A DNA stretch of 22,118 nt, from contig JAFAEW010000036.1 in the NCBI GenBank assembly GCA_023423835.1, positions 1-22,118 of the forward strand, read 5' to 3'. Source of the DNA: Bacteroidota bacterium. GTDB lineage: Bacteria; Bacteroidota; Bacteroidia; Chitinophagales; Chitinophagaceae. Position numbers and translations under genes: made by a program. How positions within the stretch are numbered: the stretch's first letter is position 1; each line of letters opens with the position of its first letter. Positions 6,276 to 14,056 of this stretch are shown here, one piece after another. The notes below the pieces were generated by a model that saw nothing but the letters and a program-made list of their open reading frames with translations, did not search any database and was not told the DNA's origin.

Positions 6276-8027
6276 TTAAACGAGCATGCTTAAGGGCTCT
6301 TCCAGCAAACCTTTCAGCGTTTGCAAAAATGCCGCTCCGGTTGCACCGTCCACTACCCGGTGATCGCAGCTTAAGGTTACCTTCATCACTTTTCCGGGAA
6401 CGATGACGCCATTTTTTACCACCGGCACATCTGCAATTCCGCCTACAGCCAATATACACGCATCTGGTGTATTGATGATGGCCGTAAATTCGTCAATTCC
6501 AAACATTCCGAGATTCGAAATGGTAAATGTGTTTCCTTCCCAGTCTGAAGGCTGTAATTTTTTGTCTTTTGCTTTTTGTGCGAAGGTCTTAACTTCTGAA
6601 GCTATCTGGCTGAGCGACTTCTGATCGGCATTTCGCACTACCGGCACCAGCAATCCTTCTTCAACCGCTACGGCAACGCCGATATTAATCTGATGGTTCC
6701 TTCTGATGGTATCGCCCTGCCAGCTGCTGTTCACTTTTGGATGCTGTCTCAAAGCCGTAGCAACTGCCTTCAATACCAGATCATTAAAACTCAACTTCAC
6801 TTTGCTGATCTGATTCATTTTTTCCCTTGCCGCTACAGCAGCTTCCATATCAATTTTGACCGTGAGATAAAAATGAGGAGCAGAGAATTTACTTTCAGAC
6901 AACCTTCTTGCAATCGTTTTCCGCATTTGTGATACGGGAATGTCTTCATAAGTGTTGTCGCCGGCCGGTTGCGGTTGCGCTGCCGCCTTTGGCTGCGCAG
7001 TCTCTTCCTGAGGAGCGATCTGTTTCTCTGCCGGCTTTGCAACAGGTTTGCCTTCCGCCAGGTATTTTTCAATATCTGATTTTACAATCCGTCCGTTTTC
7101 GGCAGTACCTTTTACATATCTGAGATCAATATCATTATCCTCGGCAAGTTTTCTTGCAAGCGGCGAAGCAAATATCCTTTCTCCGGTATTTACCGGTTGC
7201 GGTTGTTCTTCAACCTGCTGCCCGGTCGGTTTTGCCGATTCCTTTGCCTTTTCCACTTCCGCGTTTGGCGGTGCTACATTTCCTTCTGCCTTTTCTGTGT
7301 CAGCCTCTGTTTTCGGACTGGCATCAACCGGCGATTGCGGCTGTCCTTTCAAACTGTTCACAATGGCATCAACATCTGTAGTCTTTTCATCGCCGATGAT
7401 ACAAAGCAGCTCATTCACCTTCACTTTATCGCCCGCTTTTCCTCCCTGATAGAGCAGCGTTCCTTCTTTGTAACTTTCGAGCTCCATCGTGGCTTTATCC
7501 GTTTCAATTTCTGCCAGCACATCGCCTTTCTTCACCTGGTCACCAACTTTTTTCTGCCAGCTTGCAATCACCCCTTCTGTCATAGTATCACTCAGGCGAG
7601 GCATTAAAACCACCTCTTCAGCTTTTGAGAAATCTACCTGCGGTTTGGAAGCCTTGTTTTCTGCTTTCGGTGCTTCCTGCCTTTCAGCCTTTGGCGCTTC
7701 TTCTTTGGCTGGCTCCGGTTTAGTTGGTTCAGCCAGCTTTTTTTCCTCACCCTTTCCGTGAGAAGCTACAAGATTGCTTACGTCTTCACCCGGGTTTCCG
7801 ACAATGGCAAGTAATTCATTCACCTGAATTTTGGCGCCCTTTTCACCTCCCAAATATAAAATTGTTCCGTTTTGATAACTTTCGAGTTCCATAGTGGCCT
7901 TATCCGTTTCAATATCTGCCAGCAAATCGCCTTTCTTTACCGCATCGCCCACCTTTTTATGCCATTCGGCAATAACACCTTCCGTCATAGTATCACTCAA
8001 TCGAGGCATTAAAATCACTTCCGCCAT
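6276..8027 (-). CDS. pdhC: Pyruvate dehydrogenase complex dihydrolipoamide acetyltransferase (E2)
   Basis: This 583-residue 2-oxo acid dehydrogenase E2 has four recognisable parts. Lipoyl domain 1 (about residues 1-80) carries the lipoylation lysine K43 in ETDKATMELES. Lipoyl domain 2 (about 135-220) repeats the same motif with K178. The peripheral-subunit-binding domain (about 283-320) reads IFASPLARKLAEDNDIDLRY. The catalytic domain from about 355 contains SFNDLVLKAV, FTISNLGMFGIDEFTAIINT and the active-site DHRVVDG with H556. Linkers are Ala/Pro/Glu/Lys-rich. The order and the start MAEVILMPRLSDTMTEG, identical in both lipoyl domains, fit the acetyltransferase of the pyruvate complex rather than the oxoglutarate enzyme. 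It transfers the acetyl group from lipoyllysine to CoA. No E1 or E3 gene is next to it in this window. Confidence 0.95.
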   Translation of the reverse strand: MAEVILMPRLSDTMTEGVIAEWHKKVGDAVKKGDLLADIETDKATMELESYQNGTILYLGGEKGAKIQVNELLAIVGNPGEDVSNLVASHGKGEEKKLAEPTKPEPAKEEAPKAERQEAPKAENKASKPQVDFSKAEEVVLMPRLSDTMTEGVIASWQKKVGDQVKKGDVLAEIETDKATMELESYKEGTLLYQGGKAGDKVKVNELLCIIGDEKTTDVDAIVNSLKGQPQSPVDASPKTEADTEKAEGNVAPPNAEVEKAKESAKPTGQQVEEQPQPVNTGERIFASPLARKLAEDNDIDLRYVKGTAENGRIVKSDIEKYLAEGKPVAKPAEKQIAPQEETAQPKAAAQPQPAGDNTYEDIPVSQMRKTIARRLSESKFSAPHFYLTVKIDMEAAVAAREKMNQISKVKLSFNDLVLKAVATALRQHPKVNSSWQGDTIRRNHQINIGVAVAVEEGLLVPVVRNADQKSLSQIASEVKTFAQKAKDKKLQPSDWEGNTFTISNLGMFGIDEFTAIINTPDACILAVGGIADVPVVKNGVIVPGKVMKVTLSCDHRVVDGATGAAFLQTLKGLLEEPLSMLV

Positions 8028-8301
8028 TGAATATCATTTTATTTTTATGCTATAATTATTATGTGCCCGGCTCCGGTACATGTGGCATCTTCGTTGCGTC
8101 GCACACTTGTACTGCAGAATATAGATCGGCAAATAAAGCCGTGAAATTACACCAAATTACTGAATTCTTATTTTGGAAGGAAAGATTTGACCGGAAATCA
8201 AAAAGCTTTACGCATTACACCAATCTTCCTTGCTTTCACACACTAAAAAAAGCAACGCAAAGAATGCAATAACGGCAAAAAAGTATATTCGAATACGAAG
8301 C
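8028..8301. other. Intergenic region between dnaX and pdhC, with an imperfect hairpin
   Basis: No coding sequence is convincing here. GTACATGTG (8076-8084) and CACTTGTAC (8104-8112) form an imperfect inverted repeat (eight of nine pairs) around a 19-base loop. A smaller CGGC/GCCG pairing lies about 20 bases further on. The pdhC promoter must lie here, but no clean minus-strand TAnnTTTG was found. Confidence 0.4.
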
Positions 8302-10122
8302 TCAGTAGTCGATCTCGAGTCTTAATCTTTCTTTCAATTCCCTGATGAAGGGGTTTTTTGCCGCCATTAGTTCATATCGCTGTCGGCTGTTCAATGAAAC
8401 GGGATCAGTTGAACGATCATCCTTACTTTCTTCCACTTCTACTCTAAAAGTTATACTGCGGTTTTTAAATGCTTCCTGGATGGCATAAGTAAGAATTGTT
8501 TTTTCGTTTTCAATAAAGCGAAGTTGTAGGTTGTTGTTGACCGTAAGCGAAAAATAGTTTGGAGTTTCAATTGCAATCTTTGCTCCACGCAGTGCCTGAG
8601 CCGATGTGTGTTTAAACTGTTCTTCCAGTTTTCCGGCGTGATTGTCCAGCAACTCTCTCAATTTTTCTTCCGCTATGTCTTCTGCTTCCTCAATTTCCTC
8701 AATAACATAATTCTGCCCGTACTTTTTTCGGAGTCCGTCTAACAGCCCGTTGCGACTGCGTTTCCCGCCCTCTGGCGCTGCCGGTATTTTACCCTCGGAT
8801 TTTGGGGTCAAACCCGATTCAGAAGCCGGAGAACCGGGGGTTTTCTCCCTTACCAGCGGCGGTTTTTCGCTCGGTTCCGCAGCATCAGGCTCTGTTTGAA
8901 TGTACAGTTTCGGCGTTTTTTCCCGCTCTTTCATCTGAAAGGGCTCTATTCTGCTCGTCTTGAAAGCTACCGGCTGTTCAAGCCGTTTTTTTTTAACCAC
9001 CTCCCCTTTTTCTGAGGAGAATGCGATGGCCTGCTGCAGAAAATTCAGCTTGATCAGGGCCATTTCTACATGCAGCCGTTTGTTTCTTGCCATCCTGTAA
9101 TTTACTTCGGTCTCATTAAGGATATTCAGTGCCGAAACCAGGAACGAGATATCAATTTTTCCGGCCACTTCAAGATAACGGGCCTGCATTCCTTCCAACA
9201 CGTCGAGCAATGCCGCTGCCTTAGGATCTTTTGCCACCAGCAGATTTCTTAAGAATTCCGCAAATCCGTTTAAAAAGATATCGCCTTCAAATCCTTTTTG
9301 AATAATGGAATCGTACAGCAACATGGCTGCGGCAAGGTCTTCATTTTTCAAAAATTCCAGCATCTGGAAGAAGCTGTCCTCATCCAGAATATTCAGGTGC
9401 TCGATTGTGTTTTTATAGCTTACTTCCCCGCCGGTAAAACTCACGATCTTATCGAGAATGCTTAAAGAATCACGCATACATCCTTCACTTTTCTGGGCGA
9501 TCAGTTGCAACGCAGCCTTTTCCGCTTTTACCGATTCCTTTTCAGCAATTTCCTGCAGGTGTTCTACCGTGTCTTTGCCCGTAATCCTTTTAAAATCGAA
9601 GATCTGGCAACGGGATAGTATGGTTGGAAGGATTTTATGTTTTTCTGTGGTTGCCAAAATAAATATCGCATAAGAGGGCGGCTCTTCCAATGTCTTCAGA
9701 AATGCATTGAAAGCGGCGGAAGAAAGCATGTGCACCTCATCGACAATGTAAACTTTATATTTTCCGGCCTGCGGCGCAAAACGTACTTGTTCTACCAATG
9801 ATCTGATGTCGTCAACGGAATTGTTACTGGCCGCATCCAGCTCGTGAATGTTGAGTGAAGTTCCCGAGTTAAAACTTCTGCACGAAGTACACTCATTGCA
9901 TGCCTCACCATTTGGCTGGATATTTTCGCAATTGATCGTCTTTGCTAAAATCCGGGCGCAGGTCGTCTTTCCAACGCCTCGGGGACCGCAAAAGAGAAAG
10001 GCGTGCGCCAACTGATTGTTTTTAATCGCATTTTTTAAAGTGGTTGTAATATGGGATTGGCCAACCACCGTACTGAAAGTTTGCGGACGATATTTTCTGG
10101 CTGAAACAATAAATTTTTCCAT
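8302..10122 (-). CDS. dnaX: DNA polymerase III subunits gamma and tau
   Basis: The 606-residue clamp-loader ATPase is recognised from its AAA+ motifs. Walker A GPRGVGKT is at 46-53, the zinc-module cysteines are C65, C75, C78 and C81, and Walker B VYIVDEVH is at 124-131. Sensor 1 LATTE is at 156-160 and the SRC arginine-finger motif at 170-172. Domains I-III end near residue 365. A charged, proline-rich linker (about 380-480) follows, then a tau-specific C-terminal domain. The protein opens DNA-loaded sliding clamps as part of the replicative holoenzyme, and the tau tail normally ties polymerase and helicase together. A nine-A run with a following hairpin at codons 377-384 suggests that the short gamma form is made by slippage. 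Confidence 0.96.
   Translation of the reverse strand: MEKFIVSARKYRPQTFSTVVGQSHITTTLKNAIKNNQLAHAFLFCGPRGVGKTTCARILAKTINCENIQPNGEACNECTSCRSFNSGTSLNIHELDAASNNSVDDIRSLVEQVRFAPQAGKYKVYIVDEVHMLSSAAFNAFLKTLEEPPSYAIFILATTEKHKILPTILSRCQIFDFKRITGKDTVEHLQEIAEKESVKAEKAALQLIAQKSEGCMRDSLSILDKIVSFTGGEVSYKNTIEHLNILDEDSFFQMLEFLKNEDLAAAMLLYDSIIQKGFEGDIFLNGFAEFLRNLLVAKDPKAAALLDVLEGMQARYLEVAGKIDISFLVSALNILNETEVNYRMARNKRLHVEMALIKLNFLQQAIAFSSEKGEVVKKKRLEQPVAFKTSRIEPFQMKEREKTPKLYIQTEPDAAEPSEKPPLVREKTPGSPASESGLTPKSEGKIPAAPEGGKRSRNGLLDGLRKKYGQNYVIEEIEEAEDIAEEKLRELLDNHAGKLEEQFKHTSAQALRGAKIAIETPNYFSLTVNNNLQLRFIENEKTILTYAIQEAFKNRSITFRVEVEESKDDRSTDPVSLNSRQRYELMAAKNPFIRELKERLRLEIDY
8971..8994 (-). promoter_or_regulatory. 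Probable programmed slippage / frameshift site in dnaX
   Basis: On the coding strand nine A (8994 down to 8986, codons K377-K379) are followed with no gap by CGGCT-TGAAC-AGCCG (8985 down to 8971), a five-pair GC-rich hairpin. One extra A, or a -1 shift, gives K-K-K-T-A-stop (381 residues). One fewer A, or a +1 shift, gives K-K-N-G-L-N-S-R-stop (384 residues). Both ends fall just after the AAA+ domains. Known parallels are transcriptional slippage on nine A in Thermus thermophilus dnaX and -1 frameshifting with a downstream stem-loop in E. coli dnaX. Confidence 0.7.
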
Positions 10123-10192
10123 GAATATGCAAGATAAGGATTCAGAAAGGTGTACGGAAGCCTTGAATTAAATGCGGGCTCAATTTTAGTGA

Positions 10193-10438
10193 AATTTAAA
10201 ATCTTTTAAGAAATCAATTCCCAATCCTACCAGAAATAGTCTGAAAATAGAGGGTCTGTCAAACACAAAAAAGACAAAACTCACCATCTTAGATTTTATG
10301 GGTATGACAAAAGCATCCGTCACAACCACGGGTAGCACCTATAACTGGAACATCAGCAACCTGAAAGCCGGCAATTATCTGCTTCGGATAGAAACAGCCG
10401 GAAGCCCGGTAATAGCCAAAAAGTTTGTGAAGGAATAG
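10193..10438 (+). pseudogene. Orphan T9SS type A sorting domain, remnant of a secreted protein
   Basis: A stop-free stretch of 81 codons after a TGA at 10190 ends in TAG at 10436. It has no start codon before the domain. Its translation is a complete Por-type C-terminal sorting domain: KKSIPNPTRNSLKIEGLS, then TKLTILDFMGMTKASVTTTG, then YNWNISNLKAGNYLLRIE and the terminal VIAKKFVKE. Such domains direct outer-membrane export through the type IX system and are never functional alone, because they need a Sec signal and a cargo domain in front. Neither is present in the 70 bases between it and the dnaX start. The simplest reading is the 3' end of a gene whose 5' part was deleted. The only annotated-length ATG frame here is antisense and has no merit. 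Confidence 0.8.
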
Positions 10439-10489
10439 GTATGGGGAAAGCGGGCTATCCTGCCTGTTGGAAAAAGCTAAAATCAACCA

Positions 10490-11653
10490 TCACAGCAGTA
10501 CCGGATGCCTTTCAAACGGTATCGCCGGATCCAGAATATAACGGTAGGTAACCATCCGCCGGCTTTGGGAGGCGCCCAAAGCCTTATAAATATTGATCAT
10601 TTTAGGATTCCACTCTCCCGCCCAGCCCATTTCATACTGATCGTACCAGCCTTTGTTTTGCAACATCAGCGCTGCTTCATAAATCATGAAGGAATCGATT
10701 CCCAAAGATTGGAATTTCGGGACCACGCCAAACGCAATACCGGTAAACTTGCGACAGGTTCCCTGTTTCTTCATCAATAGCAATCTGAGTTTTTGCAATA
10801 ATCCAAATTTGCCATTGAAATGTTTGAAATATTCATTCAAATCAGGAATATTGATCCACATGGCTATGGGTTCGTCTTTGTAATACGCAAACCAGATTAT
10901 CCGCTCATCAATCACAGGCTTCATTTTGTTGAACAGCTTTATTGCCTGTTCGTCCGTGATTGATTTGGCTTCACCGTGTTGCGCCCAGGCAGCGTTATAA
11001 ACCCTTGCAAATTCTATCGCATGCTTTTCAATGTTTTCCTTGCTGATATGCCTTGCGCTATAATCGGGTTTTGACTTAAATCTTGCGTGCCGTTCCGGAA
11101 ACCTCGCCGGCACCGGGTCATTTACGCCCATTGCGTAATAATATTGGTTGTAATAATTTTTGAATCCGTATTCTTTAAAAAAATTTTTATAATAAGGCGG
11201 ATGATATGCCATGCCATAAATTGGCGGCGCTTCATATCCTTCTTCCAGTAAACCCCACCATTTGTCGCGATCGCCAAAATTTATGGGCCCGTCCATTGCC
11301 TGCATGCCCTTAGATTTCAACCATTCTGCCGCTTTATCAAATAACCGGTTTGCCGCCTGCTGATCGTCGATACAATCAAAATATCCTATTCCACCCACCG
11401 GAAATTCCGTGCCTTTGTTCTTATATTTTGAATTGGTAAAAGCGGCAATCCTTCCGATGGTTTTACCATTTGACTTCAATATCCATCTTTTCGCTTCACC
11501 ATATTTAAAGCTCTTGTTCTTTGCCGGATCAAACACTTCCCTGATCTCATTATCCAACGGACGGATATAATTAGGATTTGACTGATGAATCCGTACATTC
11601 AGGTCAATAAACTCTTTTTCCAGAGCTGCATTCGTTACCTCAACTATTTCCAT
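10490..11653 (-). CDS. GNAT-like N-acetyltransferase family protein (YghO-like)
   Basis: The 387-residue soluble protein has two halves. The N-terminal part (about 1-190) contains GRIAAFTNSKYKNKG, a GGIGYFDCIDD block and MDGPINFGDRDKWWGLLEEG. The C-terminal part (about 200-387) contains IAFGVVPKFQSLGIDSFMIY, where FQSLGID lies at the place of the acetyl-CoA-binding Q/R-x-x-G-x-G/A motif of GNAT enzymes, followed by WAGEWNPKMINIYKALGAS. This layout is that of a widespread hypothetical family annotated as GNAT or YghO-like. The substrate is unknown. It has no signal peptide. It is divergent from the CoA-binding protein gene, with 129 bases between the starts. The family call is fairly sure; enzymatic activity is inferred. 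Confidence 0.75.
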   Translation of the reverse strand: MEIVEVTNAALEKEFIDLNVRIHQSNPNYIRPLDNEIREVFDPAKNKSFKYGEAKRWILKSNGKTIGRIAAFTNSKYKNKGTEFPVGGIGYFDCIDDQQAANRLFDKAAEWLKSKGMQAMDGPINFGDRDKWWGLLEEGYEAPPIYGMAYHPPYYKNFFKEYGFKNYYNQYYYAMGVNDPVPARFPERHARFKSKPDYSARHISKENIEKHAIEFARVYNAAWAQHGEAKSITDEQAIKLFNKMKPVIDERIIWFAYYKDEPIAMWINIPDLNEYFKHFNGKFGLLQKLRLLLMKKQGTCRKFTGIAFGVVPKFQSLGIDSFMIYEAALMLQNKGWYDQYEMGWAGEWNPKMINIYKALGASQSRRMVTYRYILDPAIPFERHPVLL

Positions 11654-11726
11654 AAACCCTTATCGTGTTTTTGCGAATGTAATGATAGAAAAGATAATAG
11701 TGACAGTGAGTTAGAAATAGAAATTT

Positions 11727-11734
11727 TATCTTTG
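11727..11734 (+). promoter_or_regulatory. -7 element for the CoA-binding protein gene
   Basis: TATCTTTG matches TAnnTTTG and lies 48 bases before the chosen ATG. No TTTG is present 19-21 bases upstream. Confidence 0.4.
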
Positions 11735-11737
11735 ACA

Positions 11738-11759
11738 CCGGATTGGATCATCCAACCGG
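11738..11759. promoter_or_regulatory. Palindrome in the leader of the CoA-binding protein gene
   Basis: CCGG-A-TTGGAT-C-ATCCAA-CCGG is a near-perfect dyad: ten pairs, one bulged A and a one-base centre. It begins four bases after the -7 element, so it would straddle the transcription start. It is a candidate repressor operator or leader hairpin; the partner protein is not known. Confidence 0.4.
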
Positions 11760-11782
11760 ATGCAGATCAATTCTTAAAACAT

Positions 11783-12160
11783 ATGAAGATGCAGTCAGAA
11801 AAAAAGAAAACGGTGGTATTAGGAGCATCTCCCAATCCCCAACGATACAGTTATCTGGCAGTAAGCCGCTTACGATCAAAAGATCATCCGGTAGCCGCCA
11901 TTGGAAAACGAACCGGAGATATCGGCGATGTAGAGATTATGAAAGGACAACCGACGCTGAGAGATGTGGATACAGTAACCCTGTATTTGAATCAAAATAA
12001 TCAGAAAGAATATTATGATTATATACTCGCTCTTCAGCCCCGTCGTATCATTTTTAATCCCGGAGCGGAAAATGCAGAACTCGCAAAACTGGCGGAAGAT
12101 CATGGCATTGAACCAATAGAAGCCTGCACGCTTGTGATGCTGAGCACGGGGCAGTACTAA
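11783..12160 (+). CDS. CoA-binding domain protein (YccU-like Rossmann fold)
   Basis: The 125-residue protein begins MKMQSEKKKTVVLGASPNPQ. It has the nucleotide-binding loop GASPNPQRYSYLAV, a central VEIMKGQPTLRDVDTVTLYL block, then IIFNPGAENAEL and EPIEACTLVMLS near the C-terminus. This is the single-domain CoA_binding_2 family, related to the CoA-binding module of succinyl-CoA ligase and annotated as YccU-like. Its physiological role is not established. The frame stays open upstream to 11585, but the first 66 codons overlap the divergent GNAT-like gene and precede the -7 element. The start was therefore placed at 11783; ATG 11789 is an equally good alternative. Confidence 0.88.
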   Translation: MKMQSEKKKTVVLGASPNPQRYSYLAVSRLRSKDHPVAAIGKRTGDIGDVEIMKGQPTLRDVDTVTLYLNQNNQKEYYDYILALQPRRIIFNPGAENAELAKLAEDHGIEPIEACTLVMLSTGQY

Positions 12161-12434
12161 GGCGTGGGTTCGGAAGAATGAGATTAGAATGTCTGCACGA
12201 GGCCATTCTTCAACAGGGAATTTTACTTTTTCTGCCTTTAAAAGAACGGGGCTTTAGACCTGTTTTGTATTACTGCCTTGCTAACTGCTAATTTTTGAAT
12301 ACGACCTATCGACCTGACAAACTTTCTATTTACCTTTTTATAGCAACAATCGCCGTGGCTTCAAGCAACAAACAAAGAAGGATAAGAAGTTTCTTTTTAT
12401 CCCTAAGCTAAAGCTGAGGCAATAGCAGAAAAAA
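12161..12434. other. Intergenic region between the CoA-binding protein gene and the RHS locus
   Basis: Two genes converge here and 274 bases separate their stops. No credible coding frame, RNA gene or strong terminator was seen. A short dyad, CCTAAGCT-AA-AGCTGAGG (12402-12419), is present but lacks a T-run. The region marks the boundary between housekeeping genes and the accessory RHS locus. Confidence 0.4.
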
Positions 12435-12881
12435 CTATTTACTCTTAATAATCTTCATCGATACCGAATGTTCCCCATCGTTTATCATCAAATGGTATTC
12501 ACCAGAAGACTGCTTCGATAAATCATAATTTAAAACACTTCCGCTCTCAGCTTTTTTTAAAACAATCCTTCCCGACATATCGGTGATTGTTACCGTTGCT
12601 TTCTTAAGTGATTTAAACAACCTTACTGAAAAATATCCGGTAGTGGGATTGGGATATAATACATCTACCTGTATTACATCTGCTGTTGATGCCGTTGCCG
12701 ATTCGATTTCTCCCGGCCCGGTAAAGTTGTTGCAGACGTATTGCCGATTGGTTCTGTTGCCGGCTGCATCATAGGTATAAACAATACCGCAGGTTCCGGG
12801 AGGCAGGCTTTGAGCTTGCAGGTTTTGATTATATAATGAACCAAAAACAAATAAGCTAATAAAAAACAATATCTTTTTCAT
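12435..12881 (-). CDS. Small T9SS-sorted secreted protein with a single YD-repeat peptide
   Basis: The 148-residue protein has three parts. A Sec signal occupies residues 1-24 (MKKILFFISLFVFGSL, ending NLQAQ). A short cargo segment follows, whose core is CGIVYTYDAAGNRTNRQYVC between C31 and C50. The last 75 residues are a T9SS type A sorting domain: LYPNPTTGYFSVRL, VTITDMSGRIVLKK, YDLSKQSSGEYHLMI and the terminal KIIKSK. YTYDAAGNR is the RHS/YD-repeat signature, here present once and flanked by two cysteines that could form a disulfide. The protein would be exported and either released or anchored at the cell surface. It is the last gene of the RHS locus, 15 bases after the preceding gene. 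A functional link to the RHS protein is inferred from the shared motif and position. Confidence 0.82.
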   Translation of the reverse strand: MKKILFFISLFVFGSLYNQNLQAQSLPPGTCGIVYTYDAAGNRTNRQYVCNNFTGPGEIESATASTADVIQVDVLYPNPTTGYFSVRLFKSLKKATVTITDMSGRIVLKKAESGSVLNYDLSKQSSGEYHLMINDGEHSVSMKIIKSK

Positions 12882-12896
12882 GGTAAAATTTTTGGG

Positions 12897-13940
12897 TTAA
12901 TAACTGCTGATATTACCGGTGGTCATATCTATTAAAGCGGCTTCAATTTTTATATCGGGACTGCCGTTTATTGACGTTCTGTAAATATGTGCATCATTAA
13001 ATGGGTTATTATCTCCCTGCCGTTCGCCGATGTAGCGGCGCCAGAAAAACGCCTGATTTTTTCTTCGACGGAAATCTATGTACTTTGATAAGGTAAATCC
13101 TTGTCCTTCTTTCTCTATGGCATATAGCTGACCGTTTTGATAGCGGTATAACTCATTGTTTACACAGATTCCCCAGACCTGAGGCACCATGTTGGAAGTG
13201 CTGTCGTCATAAACCTGATAGATCTGCACTTCTTTTGTACCGGTATCTACCATTGTATAAAACTTGGCGATGGAAGGTGAATTATTTAAAAACTCCTGAA
13301 ACGAAACAAAAACACCGGTAGGGTAAACACTATCTGTCAAAATTTTTAAATCGTCCGATGCCTCTGCCGCTTCCATTATGGCTGATTGAGTTGATGGTTT
13401 ACTTTGCTTTACCTTACGAGTTGGTTTAACCGAATTATTGTATAAAGCAATAATGGCGGTGGTTACGCTCTCACCAAAATCTGTGGTTAATTCAGTGGCC
13501 GTAATGGTGGTATCAAACGTATTTAGCAGTTGATACTTCCCTTTTGAGCCGGCATAAACATCTGCCGTTAACTTAGTAAAGGAAACTGCACCCCTGGCAG
13601 AAGAATCTTTTCCTATCCTCAGTGTATTAATCACCCAAAGCAAATCCTTTCCTGCTGGTTGATAAGAATTTCCGAACTGCTCCGATATATAGTCCTGTAC
13701 CCAACTTTGTATCCCCTGTGGTATTACGACATTCGTTCTTACATTTGGAAAAGTCGAAGGCAAAACGCCGATGAATGTTGAATCGGCAAGATTGCTAACA
13801 ACCTGAATCGATGCAATGCTATCCTTGCTTGTGTCCAGTTTTTTAACCGGTAATTGAAGGCTGATCGTGCTGTTATCCTGCGCGAAGAGAAAGCCTGCGG
13901 TTAGGAGATAAAAGCTGAGAGTTAAAATGTATTTTTTCAT
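12897..13940 (-). CDS. Secreted protein of unknown function in the RHS locus
   Basis: The family was not recognised. The start at 13940 gives a 347-residue protein that opens with a clean Sec signal (MKKYILTLSFYLLTAGFLFA, cleavage likely before QDNS); the longer frame from 13970 would hide the signal behind ten polar residues. The mature part is polar with no further membrane segment. Recognisable pieces are GVLPSTFPNVRTNVVIPQG, WVINTLRIGKDSSARG and a basic KPTRKVKQSKPSTQ linker at about residue 190. The C-terminal half carries FVSFQEFLNNSPSIAKFY, VWGICVNNELYRYQNGQLYA and an aromatic/basic RRRKNQAFFWRRYIGE stretch. No T9SS tail or lipobox is seen, so a periplasmic place is likely. It lies 116 bases after the candidate immunity gene and 15 bases before the T9SS mini-protein gene, and probably forms an operon with the latter. 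Confidence 0.75.
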   Translation of the reverse strand: MKKYILTLSFYLLTAGFLFAQDNSTISLQLPVKKLDTSKDSIASIQVVSNLADSTFIGVLPSTFPNVRTNVVIPQGIQSWVQDYISEQFGNSYQPAGKDLLWVINTLRIGKDSSARGAVSFTKLTADVYAGSKGKYQLLNTFDTTITATELTTDFGESVTTAIIALYNNSVKPTRKVKQSKPSTQSAIMEAAEASDDLKILTDSVYPTGVFVSFQEFLNNSPSIAKFYTMVDTGTKEVQIYQVYDDSTSNMVPQVWGICVNNELYRYQNGQLYAIEKEGQGFTLSKYIDFRRRKNQAFFWRRYIGERQGDNNPFNDAHIYRTSINGSPDIKIEAALIDMTTGNISSY

Positions 13941-14018
13941 AAATGAGTTTTTAGGATACCACCGATTCAAATTTTATAACATGATTTCATTTTCTCTCCT
14001 TTTTTAATCGTTCGCTGC

Positions 14019-14026
14019 CAAATCTA
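14019..14026 (-). promoter_or_regulatory. Candidate -7 element for the two small secreted-protein genes
   Basis: TAGATTTG on the minus strand matches TAnnTTTG, 79 bases before the ATG at 13940. No TTTG partner is seen upstream, so the assignment is weak. Confidence 0.3.
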
Positions 14027-14056
14027 CTTACTCCTACGCCTGTCGCTTGTATAGAT

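Noticed and set aside
7048..7607. Plus-strand open frames opposite the E2 linkers and lipoyl domain 2
   Set aside because: They arise from the biased Ala/Pro/Glu/Lys codons of the E2 linkers on the other strand. There is no start signal or recognisable domain.
8277..8296. Possible dnaX terminator: GTAT/ATAC stem followed by six T on the minus strand
   Set aside because: The stem is only four A/T-rich pairs around TTCGAA and would be too unstable. The T-run alone is not evidence.
12402..12419. Dyad CCTAAGCT-AA-AGCTGAGG near the 3' end of the T9SS mini-protein gene
   Set aside because: The two-base loop is too tight and no T-run follows on either strand, so it is not a convincing terminator.
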